Below the pieces are notes generated by a model. That model saw nothing but the letters and a program-made list of their open reading frames with translations, had not been told where the DNA came from and ran no database searches. 42,611 nucleotides of DNA, from the NCBI GenBank assembly GCA_016296675.1, contig JAEDIV010000005.1:1-42611 (forward strand), read 5' to 3'. The stretch is from Clostridia bacterium (lineage in GTDB: Bacteria > Bacillota > Clostridia > Christensenellales > Aristaeellaceae). The translations under genes were made by a program, and so were the position numbers. Of this stretch, positions 14,337 through 23,198 are shown piece after piece; the first letter of the stretch is position 1; each line of letters opens with the position of its first letter.

Positions 14337-16051
14337 ACGAATATCCGAAATACCTGGAAAATCCGCCCGAAGGCGCGCACACCTACGGAACGCTTAGCTA
14401 TAACAAAAAAAGCAAATGCTGGACGATCAAGGGCGAGCCGTGCGTAACGGAGCTTGCCAAGCGCTTGTTCCCCGGGTGCGACGGACGCGGACGCGGCGTT
14501 GCAAGGTTTACGGCGCACGCAAGAATTGTGGGCGATCTCAACTGGCTAATGCTGAGATATCCTTTGAAAATCAAGGAAAGCGATCAGAAAAAATGGGATG
14601 AAGCCCTCGAAAAGGCGCGTGAGTACGCCGTTCGAAAGCAGCGCGCGCTTGTCTCTCCCATAAGCGCCAATCCCCCCGCCAGCGAATTTTCCGGAACGCT
14701 CATGCCCTTTCAGTCGCTGGGACTGGGCTTTTTACTGAATAACAGAAGGTGCCTTTTGGCCGATGAAATGGGTCTTGGAAAGACGGTTCAGGCGCTTTCA
14801 TTTATTGCCTCGACAAACGAGTATCCCGCCCTCATCGTGTGTCCGCCGCATCTGGTGAGAAACTGGGTGCGCGAGTGCGAACGGTTTTTAAAGCCGGACG
14901 GCTCACTCAGGATTCATGTTTTGAGGGGGCTCAAACCCTATTCCCTCCCCGAAGCCGATATTTACATCGTTCATTATCTCCTGCTTCGCGGCTGGAAGGA
15001 AGAGCTTCCCGAATATCATTTTAATTCCATCATCTTTGATGAAATTCAGGAGCTTCGCCACAGCGGCACTGAAAAATATTCCGCCGCATCCCTTTTGTCC
15101 GATTCGTCCGACAATGTAATCGGCTTATCCGGAACCCCCATCTACAACAACGGCGGCGAAATCTGGAACGTAATCAACATCCTCGATTTCCATTTTCTGG
15201 GCGATTATGAATCGTTCTCCCGCGAATGGTGCTACGGCTACGGAAATCAGATCGTGCAAAAGCCGGAGCTTCTGGGCGAACACTTAAAGCGCGAGGGCAT
15301 GCTTTTAAGGCGCTTAAAAAACGAAGTGTTAAAAGAGCTCCCGCCCAAACGGCGATTGGTACAGGAAATCGACTGGGACGACAAGGTATATAAAGAGCTC
15401 ATGCGCCCGGTTGCGGATCAATTGATCGCGCTTGAAAACGCGGACTCCGCGTCCGCCCGCGCCCTCATTGAAGATCAGATTTCCCAGACCCAGCGTCAGG
15501 CCACGGGCGTTGCCAAAGCGCCGTATGTGGCGGCATTTGTCAAAATGCTCGTTGAAAACGGCGAAAAGGTTCTGCTTATGGCGCACCATCACGCCGTTAT
15601 GGACATTTACAAAAAGGAATTAAAGCCACTAAAGCCCGTCTTCATCACCGGCCGCGAAACGGACGCAAAGAAAGACGCAGCCGTTCGCGCCTTTATGAAC
15701 GAAGACACCGATCTTTGCGTAATTTCCCTAAGAAGCGCAAGCGGCTTAAATCTTCAAAGAGCCACCTGCGTGGTCTTTGGCGAACTTGACTGGTCGCCCG
15801 CCGTTCATTCCCAAGCCGAAGACCGCGCCCACAGAATCGGTCAGACCGACTCTCTCCTTTGCTACTACCTCGTCTCCCCCCGCGGCTCCGACAGCGACAT
15901 GCAGGACGCGCTGGGCCTTAAGGTCAGCCAGTTCGTGCAATTAATGGGCGACAAAACGCCCGACAGAGCGCAGGAATTTATGATGCAGTCAGAAGCAAGG
16001 GAACGCATTAAAAAGATGGTTGAAAAAATCAAAAACGAGAACACTCTCTAA
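14333..16051 (+). CDS. SNF2-family DNA translocase/helicase
   Basis: A 572-residue protein with a GTG start overlapping the nuclease-like gene. The N-terminal ~115 residues are a distinct domain without a recognised motif. The SNF2 core follows: Q-motif LMPFQ (123-127), Walker A DEMGLGKT (144-151), motif Ia PPHLVRNWV, DEIQ (236-239) in place of DEAH, SGTPI (266-270), and motif VI QAEDRAHRIGQ (494-504). It resembles SMARCAL1/RapA-like ATPases that move along double-stranded DNA. Pairing with a PD-(D/E)XK-like protein suggests a DNA repair, restriction or phage-derived nuclease-translocase unit. A perfect terminator starts at its stop codon. Confidence 0.88.
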   Translation: MNEYPKYLENPPEGAHTYGTLSYNKKSKCWTIKGEPCVTELAKRLFPGCDGRGRGVARFTAHARIVGDLNWLMLRYPLKIKESDQKKWDEALEKAREYAVRKQRALVSPISANPPASEFSGTLMPFQSLGLGFLLNNRRCLLADEMGLGKTVQALSFIASTNEYPALIVCPPHLVRNWVRECERFLKPDGSLRIHVLRGLKPYSLPEADIYIVHYLLLRGWKEELPEYHFNSIIFDEIQELRHSGTEKYSAASLLSDSSDNVIGLSGTPIYNNGGEIWNVINILDFHFLGDYESFSREWCYGYGNQIVQKPELLGEHLKREGMLLRRLKNEVLKELPPKRRLVQEIDWDDKVYKELMRPVADQLIALENADSASARALIEDQISQTQRQATGVAKAPYVAAFVKMLVENGEKVLLMAHHHAVMDIYKKELKPLKPVFITGRETDAKKDAAVRAFMNEDTDLCVISLRSASGLNLQRATCVVFGELDWSPAVHSQAEDRAHRIGQTDSLLCYYLVSPRGSDSDMQDALGLKVSQFVQLMGDKTPDRAQEFMMQSEARERIKKMVEKIKNENTL

Positions 16052-16096
16052 AAAACGGACTTATGCAAACGCTTTTATTGCATAAGTCCGTTTTTT
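16051..16096. terminator. Bidirectional terminator between SNF2 gene and glycosidase operon
   Basis: An 18-base perfect stem: AAAAACGGACTTATGCAA at 16051-16068 pairs with its complement at 16078-16095. There are T residues on the plus side and A residues on the other, so it serves converging transcripts. Confidence 0.88.
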
Positions 16097-16231
16097 ATAT
16101 CCGTAGTGCGAAGACTTTCCATACATCAAAGGGCCAAAGCAAAACATAAGAAAGTGTAAGAGCGTTCGTTGCGTATTGATAAAATGATCAGCCTGAATGA
16201 TTTCTGCGCAATTGTCCAAACAGAACATTTT

Positions 16232-16288
16232 TCAGGCATTCACCATAAATCTGCCGTTGATTACGTAGCGATTCTCAAATTTCATCAT
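16232..16288 (-). CDS. 18-residue ORF with perfect ribosome site, probable gene remnant
   Basis: On the minus strand AGGAGG (16300-16295) lies six bases before ATGATG, and the frame reads MMKFENRYVINGRFMVNA before TGA. It sits just after the GH3 stop, at the end of the long glycosidase operon, and no clear coding continues before the terminator at 16096. It is either a true small peptide or, more likely, the 5' stub of a gene whose remainder has been deleted. The 266-base gap holding it (16052-16317) contains nothing else recognisable besides the terminator. Confidence 0.35.
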   Translation of the reverse strand: MMKFENRYVINGRFMVNA

Positions 16289-16317
16289 TCAGTTCCTCCT
16301 GAATGTATCATTGTGCA

Positions 16318-18753
16318 TCAGGCGAAATCGTTTTTTCTGGTATTCAGAATGAAGGTGAGCACTGTCTTGGCAGTTCTCTGAAGCTCAGCTCTGGTAATGC
16401 CGCCTTCTTTATCAATGGTTTCAAGCAGCGTTCCGTCGGATGTATATTTCCTTTGGATATGGCCCATGTTGCCCGGCATCAGAACGTCCACCTGTGCGCG
16501 AACGCGGTAGGCATTGTCGCGGATGGACGGGAATTCCTGGCTTACATCCTTTTGCATCCACCAGTCGGTGATGACCACGCCGTCAAAACCCCATTCCTTT
16601 CGAAGGACGGTGGTCACGAGGTCGTAATTGTAGTGCGACCATACGGAATTGATCTTGTTGTACGAGGTCATGATGGTGTTGGGGCGGGCTTCCTTAACCG
16701 CGATTTCAAAGGCGCGCAGATAGATTTCGCGAAGGGCGCGCTCGGACACGCGGGAATCGTTGTTGTTGCGCTTTGTCTCCTGATTGTTGCAGGCAAAATG
16801 CTTGGGGCAGCAGGATTTGCCCTGGCTCTGTACGCCGCGGATGACAGCGGCGGCCATCTTTCCGGCAAGGAGCGGATCTTCCGAGAAATATTCAAAGTTT
16901 CTGCCGCACAAGGGGTTTCTGTGAATATTCAGGCCCGGAGACAGCACGATGTCCACTTCATGCTTGATCATTTCTTTTCCGATGTGGGTGTAGAGTTCTT
17001 CGACCAACTGATCGTCAAAGGTGCAGGCAAGGGCGGTTCCGCTGGGCAGGAGAGAGGCGAACTCCTGAAATCTCAGGCCTGAGGGGCCGTCGCAGGTGAT
17101 GATCGGAGGAACTCCCTTTTCCCTTAAGGATTCAAGCACGCCGCCAAACGCGCCGGCGTTTCCGGCAACGCCAAGGTCTGATCCCATTGCGCCCTCTCCG
17201 CGGGTGAGCGCTTCCAGCTCCTCGTCAGAAAGCTGAGCGATGAACTCATCGAGGGTGATCTTTCCTACCGCAACGTCCCTGAGCTTTTTGCCCATGTCGC
17301 CCGTTACGGGAATTTCCTTGGGGAGTCTTTCTATAATCCTGTCTTTGAGAGAAACTGTGCCCTTCTGAACGGTTTCTTCATTAAAGGCGATTTTGCCGTC
17401 ATCTTCATAAGCGTGCATGCGCTCAAAGGGATCGACCACATTGAGGGCGCTTTCGGTCTGTTCGACAAGCTTGGTTTCGCTAAGCGTAAATTCGCCTGCA
17501 AGCGCATCCGATACGAACACCTGGTACGCGCCTTTTTCAAGCACGAAGGCATTTTTGTTGCCGCTTCTTCCCGTGTCGTCGTAGGAAGCAATGACTTTAT
17601 CAGTGAAGGAGAGCGTCAGAACCTCTTTTTCTCCCGGCTGAAGGGATTCGGTTTTTGCGTAAGATGCCAAAACCTTTGCAGCTTTTCCAAGCTCGCCCTG
17701 CGGCGCGCTGACAAACGCCATGACGGTTTCTTTTCCTGCGGCTTTTCCGGTATTGGTCACTTCCACTTTCACGGTATAAACGCCGTCGCCCTTTTCAAAG
17801 GAGACGGGCTTGCGCGTGAAGGTTGTGTAGGAAAGACCGAAACCAAAGGGATAGAGCACTCTGTCCTTTTTGAAGGTTTCAAACCAGCGGTAGCCGACGA
17901 AGATGTCTTCATAGTAATTGTTGAACTGCTCGCCGCCAAAGTTCTTGCTGGAAGGATAGTCCTCATAGGTTTTGGCAATGGTGTCGGAAAGTCGTCCGGA
18001 GGGGTTGACCTTTCCGGTCAATACATCCGCCGCTGCGTTTCCGCTTTCCATGCCGCCCTGCCAGACGATCAGGATGGATGAAATTTTGTCCTTATATTCC
18101 TCCGCCCAGCTCATATCGAAAATGCTTCCGATATTTAAAAGAACCACCGTCTTTTTAAACGCGCCTGACACCAATTCAAGCATCTGCTTTTCTTCTTTGG
18201 TGAGATAATAGCTTCCGGGCGCGAGCGTGTTTTCCCTGTCCTCGCCCGCCGCACGCCCGATGACGACGACGGCAGCGTCGTTTTTTTCGGCTGCTTTTTT
18301 GACAAAATCATCCTTTAAAGGCATTTCGGGGTGGCTCATCGGCCAATGACCCCACCAGCCGTGGTCAGCCTTGTTGCTGTCGGTATTGACCCATGTTTTG
18401 TATGCTTCGGCTGTTTCCTCATCAAACGAAACGCCTGCGTTTTCAAGGCCCTCCATGAGATTTACGCGGTAGGGTGGATTCACGTCGCCGCCGCTTCCGT
18501 AGCCGACATAGAACCAATCCAGCTGGCATCTTCCGAACACCGCGATCTTGTCTTTTTTTCTAAAGGGCAATGCGCCGTCATTTTTTAAAAGCACGCAGCT
18601 TTCCGCCGCCGCTTGTCTTGCGATCCGGCTCATTTCCTTCGTCACTTTGTCGTTTCCGGAGGCCGTCATTTCCTCCTGCATAAGTCCGTTGCCCATGCCC
18701 CAGTCGATCACGCGCTGCATGAGTCTTCCAAACGTTCTTTTGATTTTGTTCAC
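16318..18753 (-). CDS. GH3 beta-glucosidase with permuted domain order
   Basis: An 811-residue glycoside hydrolase family 3 enzyme, GTG start at 18753 behind GGAGGGG. The domains run in reverse of the usual order. The alpha/beta C-domain comes first (AAAESCVLLKNDGALPF at about 47-63, VVVIGRAAGEDREN, VWQGGMESGNAAADVLTGKVNPSGRLSDT), then an Fn3-like domain (YPFGFGLSYTTF onward), and then the catalytic barrel (ITCDGPSGLR, SPGLNIHRNPLCGRNFEYFSEDP, CCPKHFACNNQE). The nucleophile is Asp730 in VVITDWW. This permutation is known for some ruminal and gut Firmicutes beta-glucosidases. There is no signal peptide, so it works on imported glycosides. It follows the GH78-like gene by 17 bases in the same operon. 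Confidence 0.93.
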   Translation of the reverse strand: MNKIKRTFGRLMQRVIDWGMGNGLMQEEMTASGNDKVTKEMSRIARQAAAESCVLLKNDGALPFRKKDKIAVFGRCQLDWFYVGYGSGGDVNPPYRVNLMEGLENAGVSFDEETAEAYKTWVNTDSNKADHGWWGHWPMSHPEMPLKDDFVKKAAEKNDAAVVVIGRAAGEDRENTLAPGSYYLTKEEKQMLELVSGAFKKTVVLLNIGSIFDMSWAEEYKDKISSILIVWQGGMESGNAAADVLTGKVNPSGRLSDTIAKTYEDYPSSKNFGGEQFNNYYEDIFVGYRWFETFKKDRVLYPFGFGLSYTTFTRKPVSFEKGDGVYTVKVEVTNTGKAAGKETVMAFVSAPQGELGKAAKVLASYAKTESLQPGEKEVLTLSFTDKVIASYDDTGRSGNKNAFVLEKGAYQVFVSDALAGEFTLSETKLVEQTESALNVVDPFERMHAYEDDGKIAFNEETVQKGTVSLKDRIIERLPKEIPVTGDMGKKLRDVAVGKITLDEFIAQLSDEELEALTRGEGAMGSDLGVAGNAGAFGGVLESLREKGVPPIITCDGPSGLRFQEFASLLPSGTALACTFDDQLVEELYTHIGKEMIKHEVDIVLSPGLNIHRNPLCGRNFEYFSEDPLLAGKMAAAVIRGVQSQGKSCCPKHFACNNQETKRNNNDSRVSERALREIYLRAFEIAVKEARPNTIMTSYNKINSVWSHYNYDLVTTVLRKEWGFDGVVITDWWMQKDVSQEFPSIRDNAYRVRAQVDVLMPGNMGHIQRKYTSDGTLLETIDKEGGITRAELQRTAKTVLTFILNTRKNDFA

Positions 18754-18770
18754 GCGTTTCCCCTCCGTAA

Positions 18771-20930
18771 TTATTTAAAGCGAATGAGGTTCCCGTCCTT
18801 TGTGCGGATCTGCGCTTTCAAAATACCCGGGCGGCCGGAAGCCTTTTGGATGTTTACATTCTTAAAGCCGATTTCTCCGGGTTGAATGCCTGCGCCGTAG
18901 GCAAAATACAGATACGCAGGAACTGCGCTCCAGCCATGGCAGAGGCTTCCGGCTCTGTCAAAATCGTCACCCGCCTTGATGGTTTCAAAGAAGGTGGTCG
19001 CGCCGCGAAGGAGCATGCTGCCCCACTGCATTTCGATATCATTTCTGACCCATGCGCCGTATTTGCCCGCATGCTTTAAGAGAGATTCATACTTGAAGAT
19101 GGAATAGGCAAGCGTGACGGGCACCATGGTGCCGTCGGTGAGTCGCGAAAGGGCTTTGGTTAAGTTCTTTTCGGGGCATGCTCCGGCATAAATGCAGATG
19201 GCCTGCGTGAGCTCGTCCAGGCACGAAAGCTTTCCGTCGAGGGTCATAAAGGAATAGTAATAGCCTTTTTTCTCGTCGTAGAAGTTTTCGTGAATGGCTT
19301 CCCGTAAGGAAATGCATATCTTCTGCATTCTTTCGGCTTCGCTTTTCTTTCCAATCGCATCATAGATCATGGAAAGGCGCGATACGCTCAGCGCGAGAAA
19401 TGCATTCATCGGCGCGTCGTAACGGTCTTCATTCGTGGTTTTAAAGAAGCTGTCGTGGCCGTCCAAATGATCCGACCACTCATAGAAGTTCCACTTGTCA
19501 GTTCCGCCGTAGCGGGGCGCAAGACCGTTTTCACGGATACGGGCAACCGCGTTCTCGACGATCGTTTCACAGACGGGCAGCATGCGAAGAACAAATTCCT
19601 TGTCGCCCGAATGCAGAAGATATTCCCATACCGCAACCACATACATCATGGAAAACGTCGGAATATTGACTGCAACGCGCGCCGGAGCGCAAAGCTCTAA
19701 AAGATTATCCGGTCTTAATGTTCGTGCAAGCGTTTCCAAAGACGCCTTTGCAAAGTCGTATTCGCCGAACACATAATAGCCCGCAAGCATCTGGTTTCTT
19801 GAATCCATGGCGTAAAGCGCCTGCTCGCGCCACGGGCAGTCCTCATAGTGCTCGTGCATGCAAAGAAGGAGCGTGCGCTTGCAGGTGTCATAGATCATCT
19901 GATGAAGCGCATCCTTGAGCACAAGATCCGCGCCCTCAGGCACAGGATAATGAACCGGACGAACGCCTGCGTAGGCAACGTAGGCCTTTTGAGCATAGAT
20001 ATGCAGCTGCATATACCTAAGACCCAGTCTTCTGTATGGATGGAAGAAATGATTTTTTCCCTTTTTCGCCTTGAGTACGGAAATGAAGTTTCTGGTTCCG
20101 ACATAGGCGCGAACACGCATATCGTCCAGATGCTCGCCCCAGCCAACGAGAATTTCACTTTCTTCGCTCACTTCAATTTCAATGTCCATAAGGCCGGTTT
20201 CTTCTTCGCCAAGGTCGTAAACGAGGTATACGCCGTCGTTTTTGCCCTTCAAAAATACGCCGGATTCATCTGTGATTTCGCTGATTTCCCTGTAGGATAA
20301 AAAAGCCTTCTGAATCCGCTGGCCGATGGGCTCGTCCTTTTCATATGCGTCCCTGAAAACGCCCTGAGAGACGAGGCGGGAATGCTTTCTCTCCTCCATT
20401 ACGCAGTTTTTGATCGGGCGCGGAATGAATATGTAATCGTCGCCCGTTTCAGCGGAAGGCGCAAATTCTGTTTCTTCCCTTGTTGCATCCATATGGAATG
20501 TATAGCCCATCTGGCCCGTAATCAAAGGAGCATTTCCGCTTTTATAAAGAGGATTGAGGATTGAAAGCGTGTTTTGGGAAGAATGGAGAATGCTTCTCCC
20601 ATTCTCAAAAATTTCAAAAATCACATAAGGTTTTCCGGCTTTATAAACGGAGGAATCGGTAAGCGTGCAATAGCCGCCAATCAGGAGCTCGTTTATTTCT
20701 GTTTTCACATTTTCCGAAAGATCAATTACGTCGTATACGCGTCTGCCTTCATCGTCGGCAAACTGCGACGAATAAATATATGTTCCGTTCAGATATACCG
20801 CATAATGCGAATCCGCTGCGATTAAAAGGCGGGCGTCTCCGCCGGCATAGGCAAACTCGCTTTTAAAAAGCGCATACGTATTCTCTTTAAGCGGGGCGTT
20901 CAGCCAAATCGGCTTTGCATTTTTAAACAT
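18771..20930 (-). CDS. GH78-like alpha-L-rhamnosidase
   Basis: A 719-residue enzyme without a signal peptide. The N-terminal beta-domains (about 1-330) include the carbohydrate-binding-like AADSHYAVYLNGTYIYSSQ region. The alpha/alpha barrel from about 335 holds the diagnostic HEHYEDCPWREQALYAMDSR (359-378), with the acidic residues of the EDCPxRE motif, and a late SLCHGWSAVPAYLY block. This matches GH78 alpha-L-rhamnosidases and related six-hairpin glycosidases; the rhamnose specificity is likely but not certain. Intracellular location and position beside a GH3 enzyme suggest stepwise cleavage of rhamnosyl-glucosides, such as plant flavonoid glycosides, after uptake. Its ATG is 2 bases from the preceding stop. 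Confidence 0.85.
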   Translation of the reverse strand: MFKNAKPIWLNAPLKENTYALFKSEFAYAGGDARLLIAADSHYAVYLNGTYIYSSQFADDEGRRVYDVIDLSENVKTEINELLIGGYCTLTDSSVYKAGKPYVIFEIFENGRSILHSSQNTLSILNPLYKSGNAPLITGQMGYTFHMDATREETEFAPSAETGDDYIFIPRPIKNCVMEERKHSRLVSQGVFRDAYEKDEPIGQRIQKAFLSYREISEITDESGVFLKGKNDGVYLVYDLGEEETGLMDIEIEVSEESEILVGWGEHLDDMRVRAYVGTRNFISVLKAKKGKNHFFHPYRRLGLRYMQLHIYAQKAYVAYAGVRPVHYPVPEGADLVLKDALHQMIYDTCKRTLLLCMHEHYEDCPWREQALYAMDSRNQMLAGYYVFGEYDFAKASLETLARTLRPDNLLELCAPARVAVNIPTFSMMYVVAVWEYLLHSGDKEFVLRMLPVCETIVENAVARIRENGLAPRYGGTDKWNFYEWSDHLDGHDSFFKTTNEDRYDAPMNAFLALSVSRLSMIYDAIGKKSEAERMQKICISLREAIHENFYDEKKGYYYSFMTLDGKLSCLDELTQAICIYAGACPEKNLTKALSRLTDGTMVPVTLAYSIFKYESLLKHAGKYGAWVRNDIEMQWGSMLLRGATTFFETIKAGDDFDRAGSLCHGWSAVPAYLYFAYGAGIQPGEIGFKNVNIQKASGRPGILKAQIRTKDGNLIRFK

Positions 20931-20932
20931 CT

Positions 20933-21691
20933 TTATTTCCTCCCGTCGATCAGTCGGTTGAGCGTTTCAGCATCCTTTAGAAGCATTTCATCCATATCGT
21001 CTTTTACAAATTCAATCAGCATATAGCCGTCTTTCTTGACATCCAGCGCGCGTTTGATTAAGGACGCGCCCTCTTCAAGCGGCTTTCGGATGATGGCTGT
21101 CGGCGTGTGCACCCATTTGAAAATATGCACATGCGAAAGTCGGCTTTGAACGTCTTCTAGCGCCTTCAGCGATTCTTCCTCGCCCCAGTCCCATCTGGGC
21201 TGCCAGTAAAACATCGGAGAATAAGCTTCGCCTTCCGTTTCCTTCAAAAGCCTTTTTACGCTTTCCCTGTCGTCTGTGAGCGAAAAAGGATGATATTCAA
21301 GGGTGACCTGAACGCCGGCAGCATACGCTTTTTCTGACACTTTCATAAGCTCATCAACCGCGTATTTTCTCTCGTCTTCGGTGAAATCCTTGCTGCCCTT
21401 CTTTCCGCCCCAGATGCGAATAATGGGCGCAGAAAGCGCGCAGGCTTCATCAAGGTTATACTGAAACGCATCCATACCCTCGCCGAGTCTGAAATAGCTG
21501 CCGTAAGAGCTGACCAAAAGACCGTGATCACGCGTAAGTTCAAGCGTTTCCCTGGCTTTGCCTCCCTTGGGCGGCACGTGAATATCTCCGCCCCACTCGA
21601 CAGCAGAAAGATGCGCTTTTTCGCAAAGCGCGCAGATCTCCTTTACCGTTTTATTTCTGAATGTAATTGATACAAGTCCGGTTTTCAGCAT
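20933..21691 (-). CDS. Sugar phosphate isomerase/epimerase, TIM-barrel (AP endonuclease 2 family)
   Basis: A 252-residue xylose-isomerase-like TIM-barrel protein. Metal-binding and substrate residues appear at the expected strand ends: VEWGGDIHVP, VTLEYHPFSLTDD, HVHIFKWVH and LIEFVKDD. Proteins of this kind interconvert keto-sugars or act on inositol- or glucose-derived intermediates. In this operon it probably processes sugars released by the GH78/GH3 pair. It lies between the dehydrogenase and GH78 genes with gaps of only 14 and 2 bases. The precise substrate is unknown. Confidence 0.85.
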   Translation of the reverse strand: MLKTGLVSITFRNKTVKEICALCEKAHLSAVEWGGDIHVPPKGGKARETLELTRDHGLLVSSYGSYFRLGEGMDAFQYNLDEACALSAPIIRIWGGKKGSKDFTEDERKYAVDELMKVSEKAYAAGVQVTLEYHPFSLTDDRESVKRLLKETEGEAYSPMFYWQPRWDWGEEESLKALEDVQSRLSHVHIFKWVHTPTAIIRKPLEEGASLIKRALDVKKDGYMLIEFVKDDMDEMLLKDAETLNRLIDGRK

Positions 21692-21705
21692 CTTTCTCTC
21701 TCCCT

Positions 21706-22677
21706 TTATGCCATTGTTTCAAGCATTCTGAGGGTCACTTCGTCTTCGGATTTTTCGCCTTTCAGAACGAGCTTCATATTGTCTACCATTCTTTGGCCCA
21801 TACGCTCAGTTTCAAGGCCGCTGGTTCCGGCCATGTGGGGCGTGATGAAACAGTTGTCCAGCTCATTCAAAATGCATTTATCAAAATTCTTTTCGTCTGT
21901 AATGACGTCCAGAAGTGCAAAGCGGGTTTTGTTTTCCTTAAGGGCATCATAAAGATCCTGCTCATTCAGCTGCGCGCCGCGGCCTGTATTGATAAAGCAG
22001 GCGTAATCAGGCATCGAGAAGAAGTGCTCGCGCTTTAAAATTCCGACAGTTGCAGGAAGATTTGCGATGTGGTTGGTAACTACCTGGCAGGAGGCAAAAA
22101 TCTCGCTAAGCGAATGAAGGCTTACGCCGAGTTTCTCCGCCCTTTCCTCCGTCACAAAAGGATCATACGCCCAGACTTCAAGATCCGTGGTCTTTAATCT
22201 TTCGGCGACCCGGGACCCGATTGCGCCCAGGCCCAGAATGCCCACGCGCGTTCTGTACGCGCCGGGATGAGCATTGATCAGTTGATTTGCTTTAGGGCGA
22301 TCCTTTTTGGCAATGGCTAACGACGGGAAATATCCCTTTACCGCAAGCAGAATCTGAGCAAAAGTGAATTCCGCAACCGGAACAGCGTTGGCTTTCCATG
22401 CGCTGAACAGGCGGATATTGTTTTCAAGCAGATTTCTTCCAAACAATTGAACCGATCCGGCGCCGTAGAAAACCGCTTTTAGATTCGGATATTTTTTTAC
22501 GTCGATATCGGGGATACCCCATGTGGAAAAGATAAAGTCCTCATCTCCTCCGGGCGCATTCTCGCATTCGATTACATTTGCTTTTTCGCCGAGAATCTGC
22601 TCGATTTCAGCAATCTGGCGCTCTGTGAACACGCGTCTTAACGTTTTTTCCTCTCTTGCCAAAAGAACTGCCTTCAT
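21706..22677 (-). CDS. D-isomer-specific 2-hydroxyacid dehydrogenase
   Basis: A 323-residue NAD(P)-dependent oxidoreductase. Rossmann motif GLGAIG 149-154, Arg233 in NTGRGAQL, Glu262 in DVITDE and catalytic His281 in ITPHMAGTSG give the Arg/Glu/His set of the family. The N-terminal catalytic domain includes YGAGSVQ. Substrates of this family range from lactate and glycerate to phosphonates. The operon context suggests a sugar-acid or keto-sugar derivative. It is separated by one base from the CrtO-like gene upstream. Confidence 0.9.
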   Translation of the reverse strand: MKAVLLAREEKTLRRVFTERQIAEIEQILGEKANVIECENAPGGDEDFIFSTWGIPDIDVKKYPNLKAVFYGAGSVQLFGRNLLENNIRLFSAWKANAVPVAEFTFAQILLAVKGYFPSLAIAKKDRPKANQLINAHPGAYRTRVGILGLGAIGSRVAERLKTTDLEVWAYDPFVTEERAEKLGVSLHSLSEIFASCQVVTNHIANLPATVGILKREHFFSMPDYACFINTGRGAQLNEQDLYDALKENKTRFALLDVITDEKNFDKCILNELDNCFITPHMAGTSGLETERMGQRMVDNMKLVLKGEKSEDEVTLRMLETMA

Positions 22678-22678
22678 A

Positions 22679-23182
22679 TCAAACCTTCTCCTTCTTTAGC
22701 TGCTTTCTTTTTTCCCGCGCAAGGTACATCTCAAGCGCCTTATGAAAGCGGGGACGATTGTATCTTTGAATGACGATGAATACCAGATTCCCAAGAACAT
22801 ACAAACAGGACAAAATCACTGCGTACACACACGGAATACCAAGAGAATATACAGGAACGAACATAATAAGCAGCCAATGCACAGCCTCTGCAACGCAGGT
22901 CTCCTGAACCAGCCTGACAAGCGCCTGATCGTCCACTCTGCCTTCGAACTTCTTCTTCGTCATCCATTTGAGCATCTTGCTCGCATCCGGTACAATATCC
23001 TTCCATTTATGCACAAGAACATATTTATAGATGTTTCCGCCGTTTTCAAACGGATATGCTTTAAACGGAAACCGATCGCTTTTAAAAATATGCCTTGGCA
23101 ACGGAATGCCCGCAAAAAGCAACACCGCGCCTACGACAGCCGCCCGCAAAAGATAGTATAGCGCCGCCGTCCAAAAGGTCAT
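22679..23182 (-). CDS. CrtO-like acyltransferase (glycosyl-diaponeurosporenoate acyltransferase family)
   Basis: A 167-residue membrane protein with hydrophobic segments near residues 7-26 and 103-138. It has the family-like blocks HKWKDIVPDA (58-67), ETCVAEAVHWL (94-104) and QRYNRPRF (139-146). These match CrtO, the enzyme that acylates the sugar of staphyloxanthin, and its many uncharacterised relatives in Firmicutes. No carotenoid gene is near, so here it may acylate a glycolipid or another glycosylated membrane compound. Its place inside a glycoside catabolic operon is unexpected; it may also just ride along in the transcript. Start ATG 23182. Confidence 0.7.
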   Translation of the reverse strand: MTFWTAALYYLLRAAVVGAVLLFAGIPLPRHIFKSDRFPFKAYPFENGGNIYKYVLVHKWKDIVPDASKMLKWMTKKKFEGRVDDQALVRLVQETCVAEAVHWLLIMFVPVYSLGIPCVYAVILSCLYVLGNLVFIVIQRYNRPRFHKALEMYLAREKRKQLKKEKV

Positions 23183-23198
23183 TTTGATTCACTCCTGT

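Noticed and set aside
16303..17082. 259-residue plus-strand ORF
   Set aside because: It is antisense to the GH3 catalytic domain and has no family resemblance.
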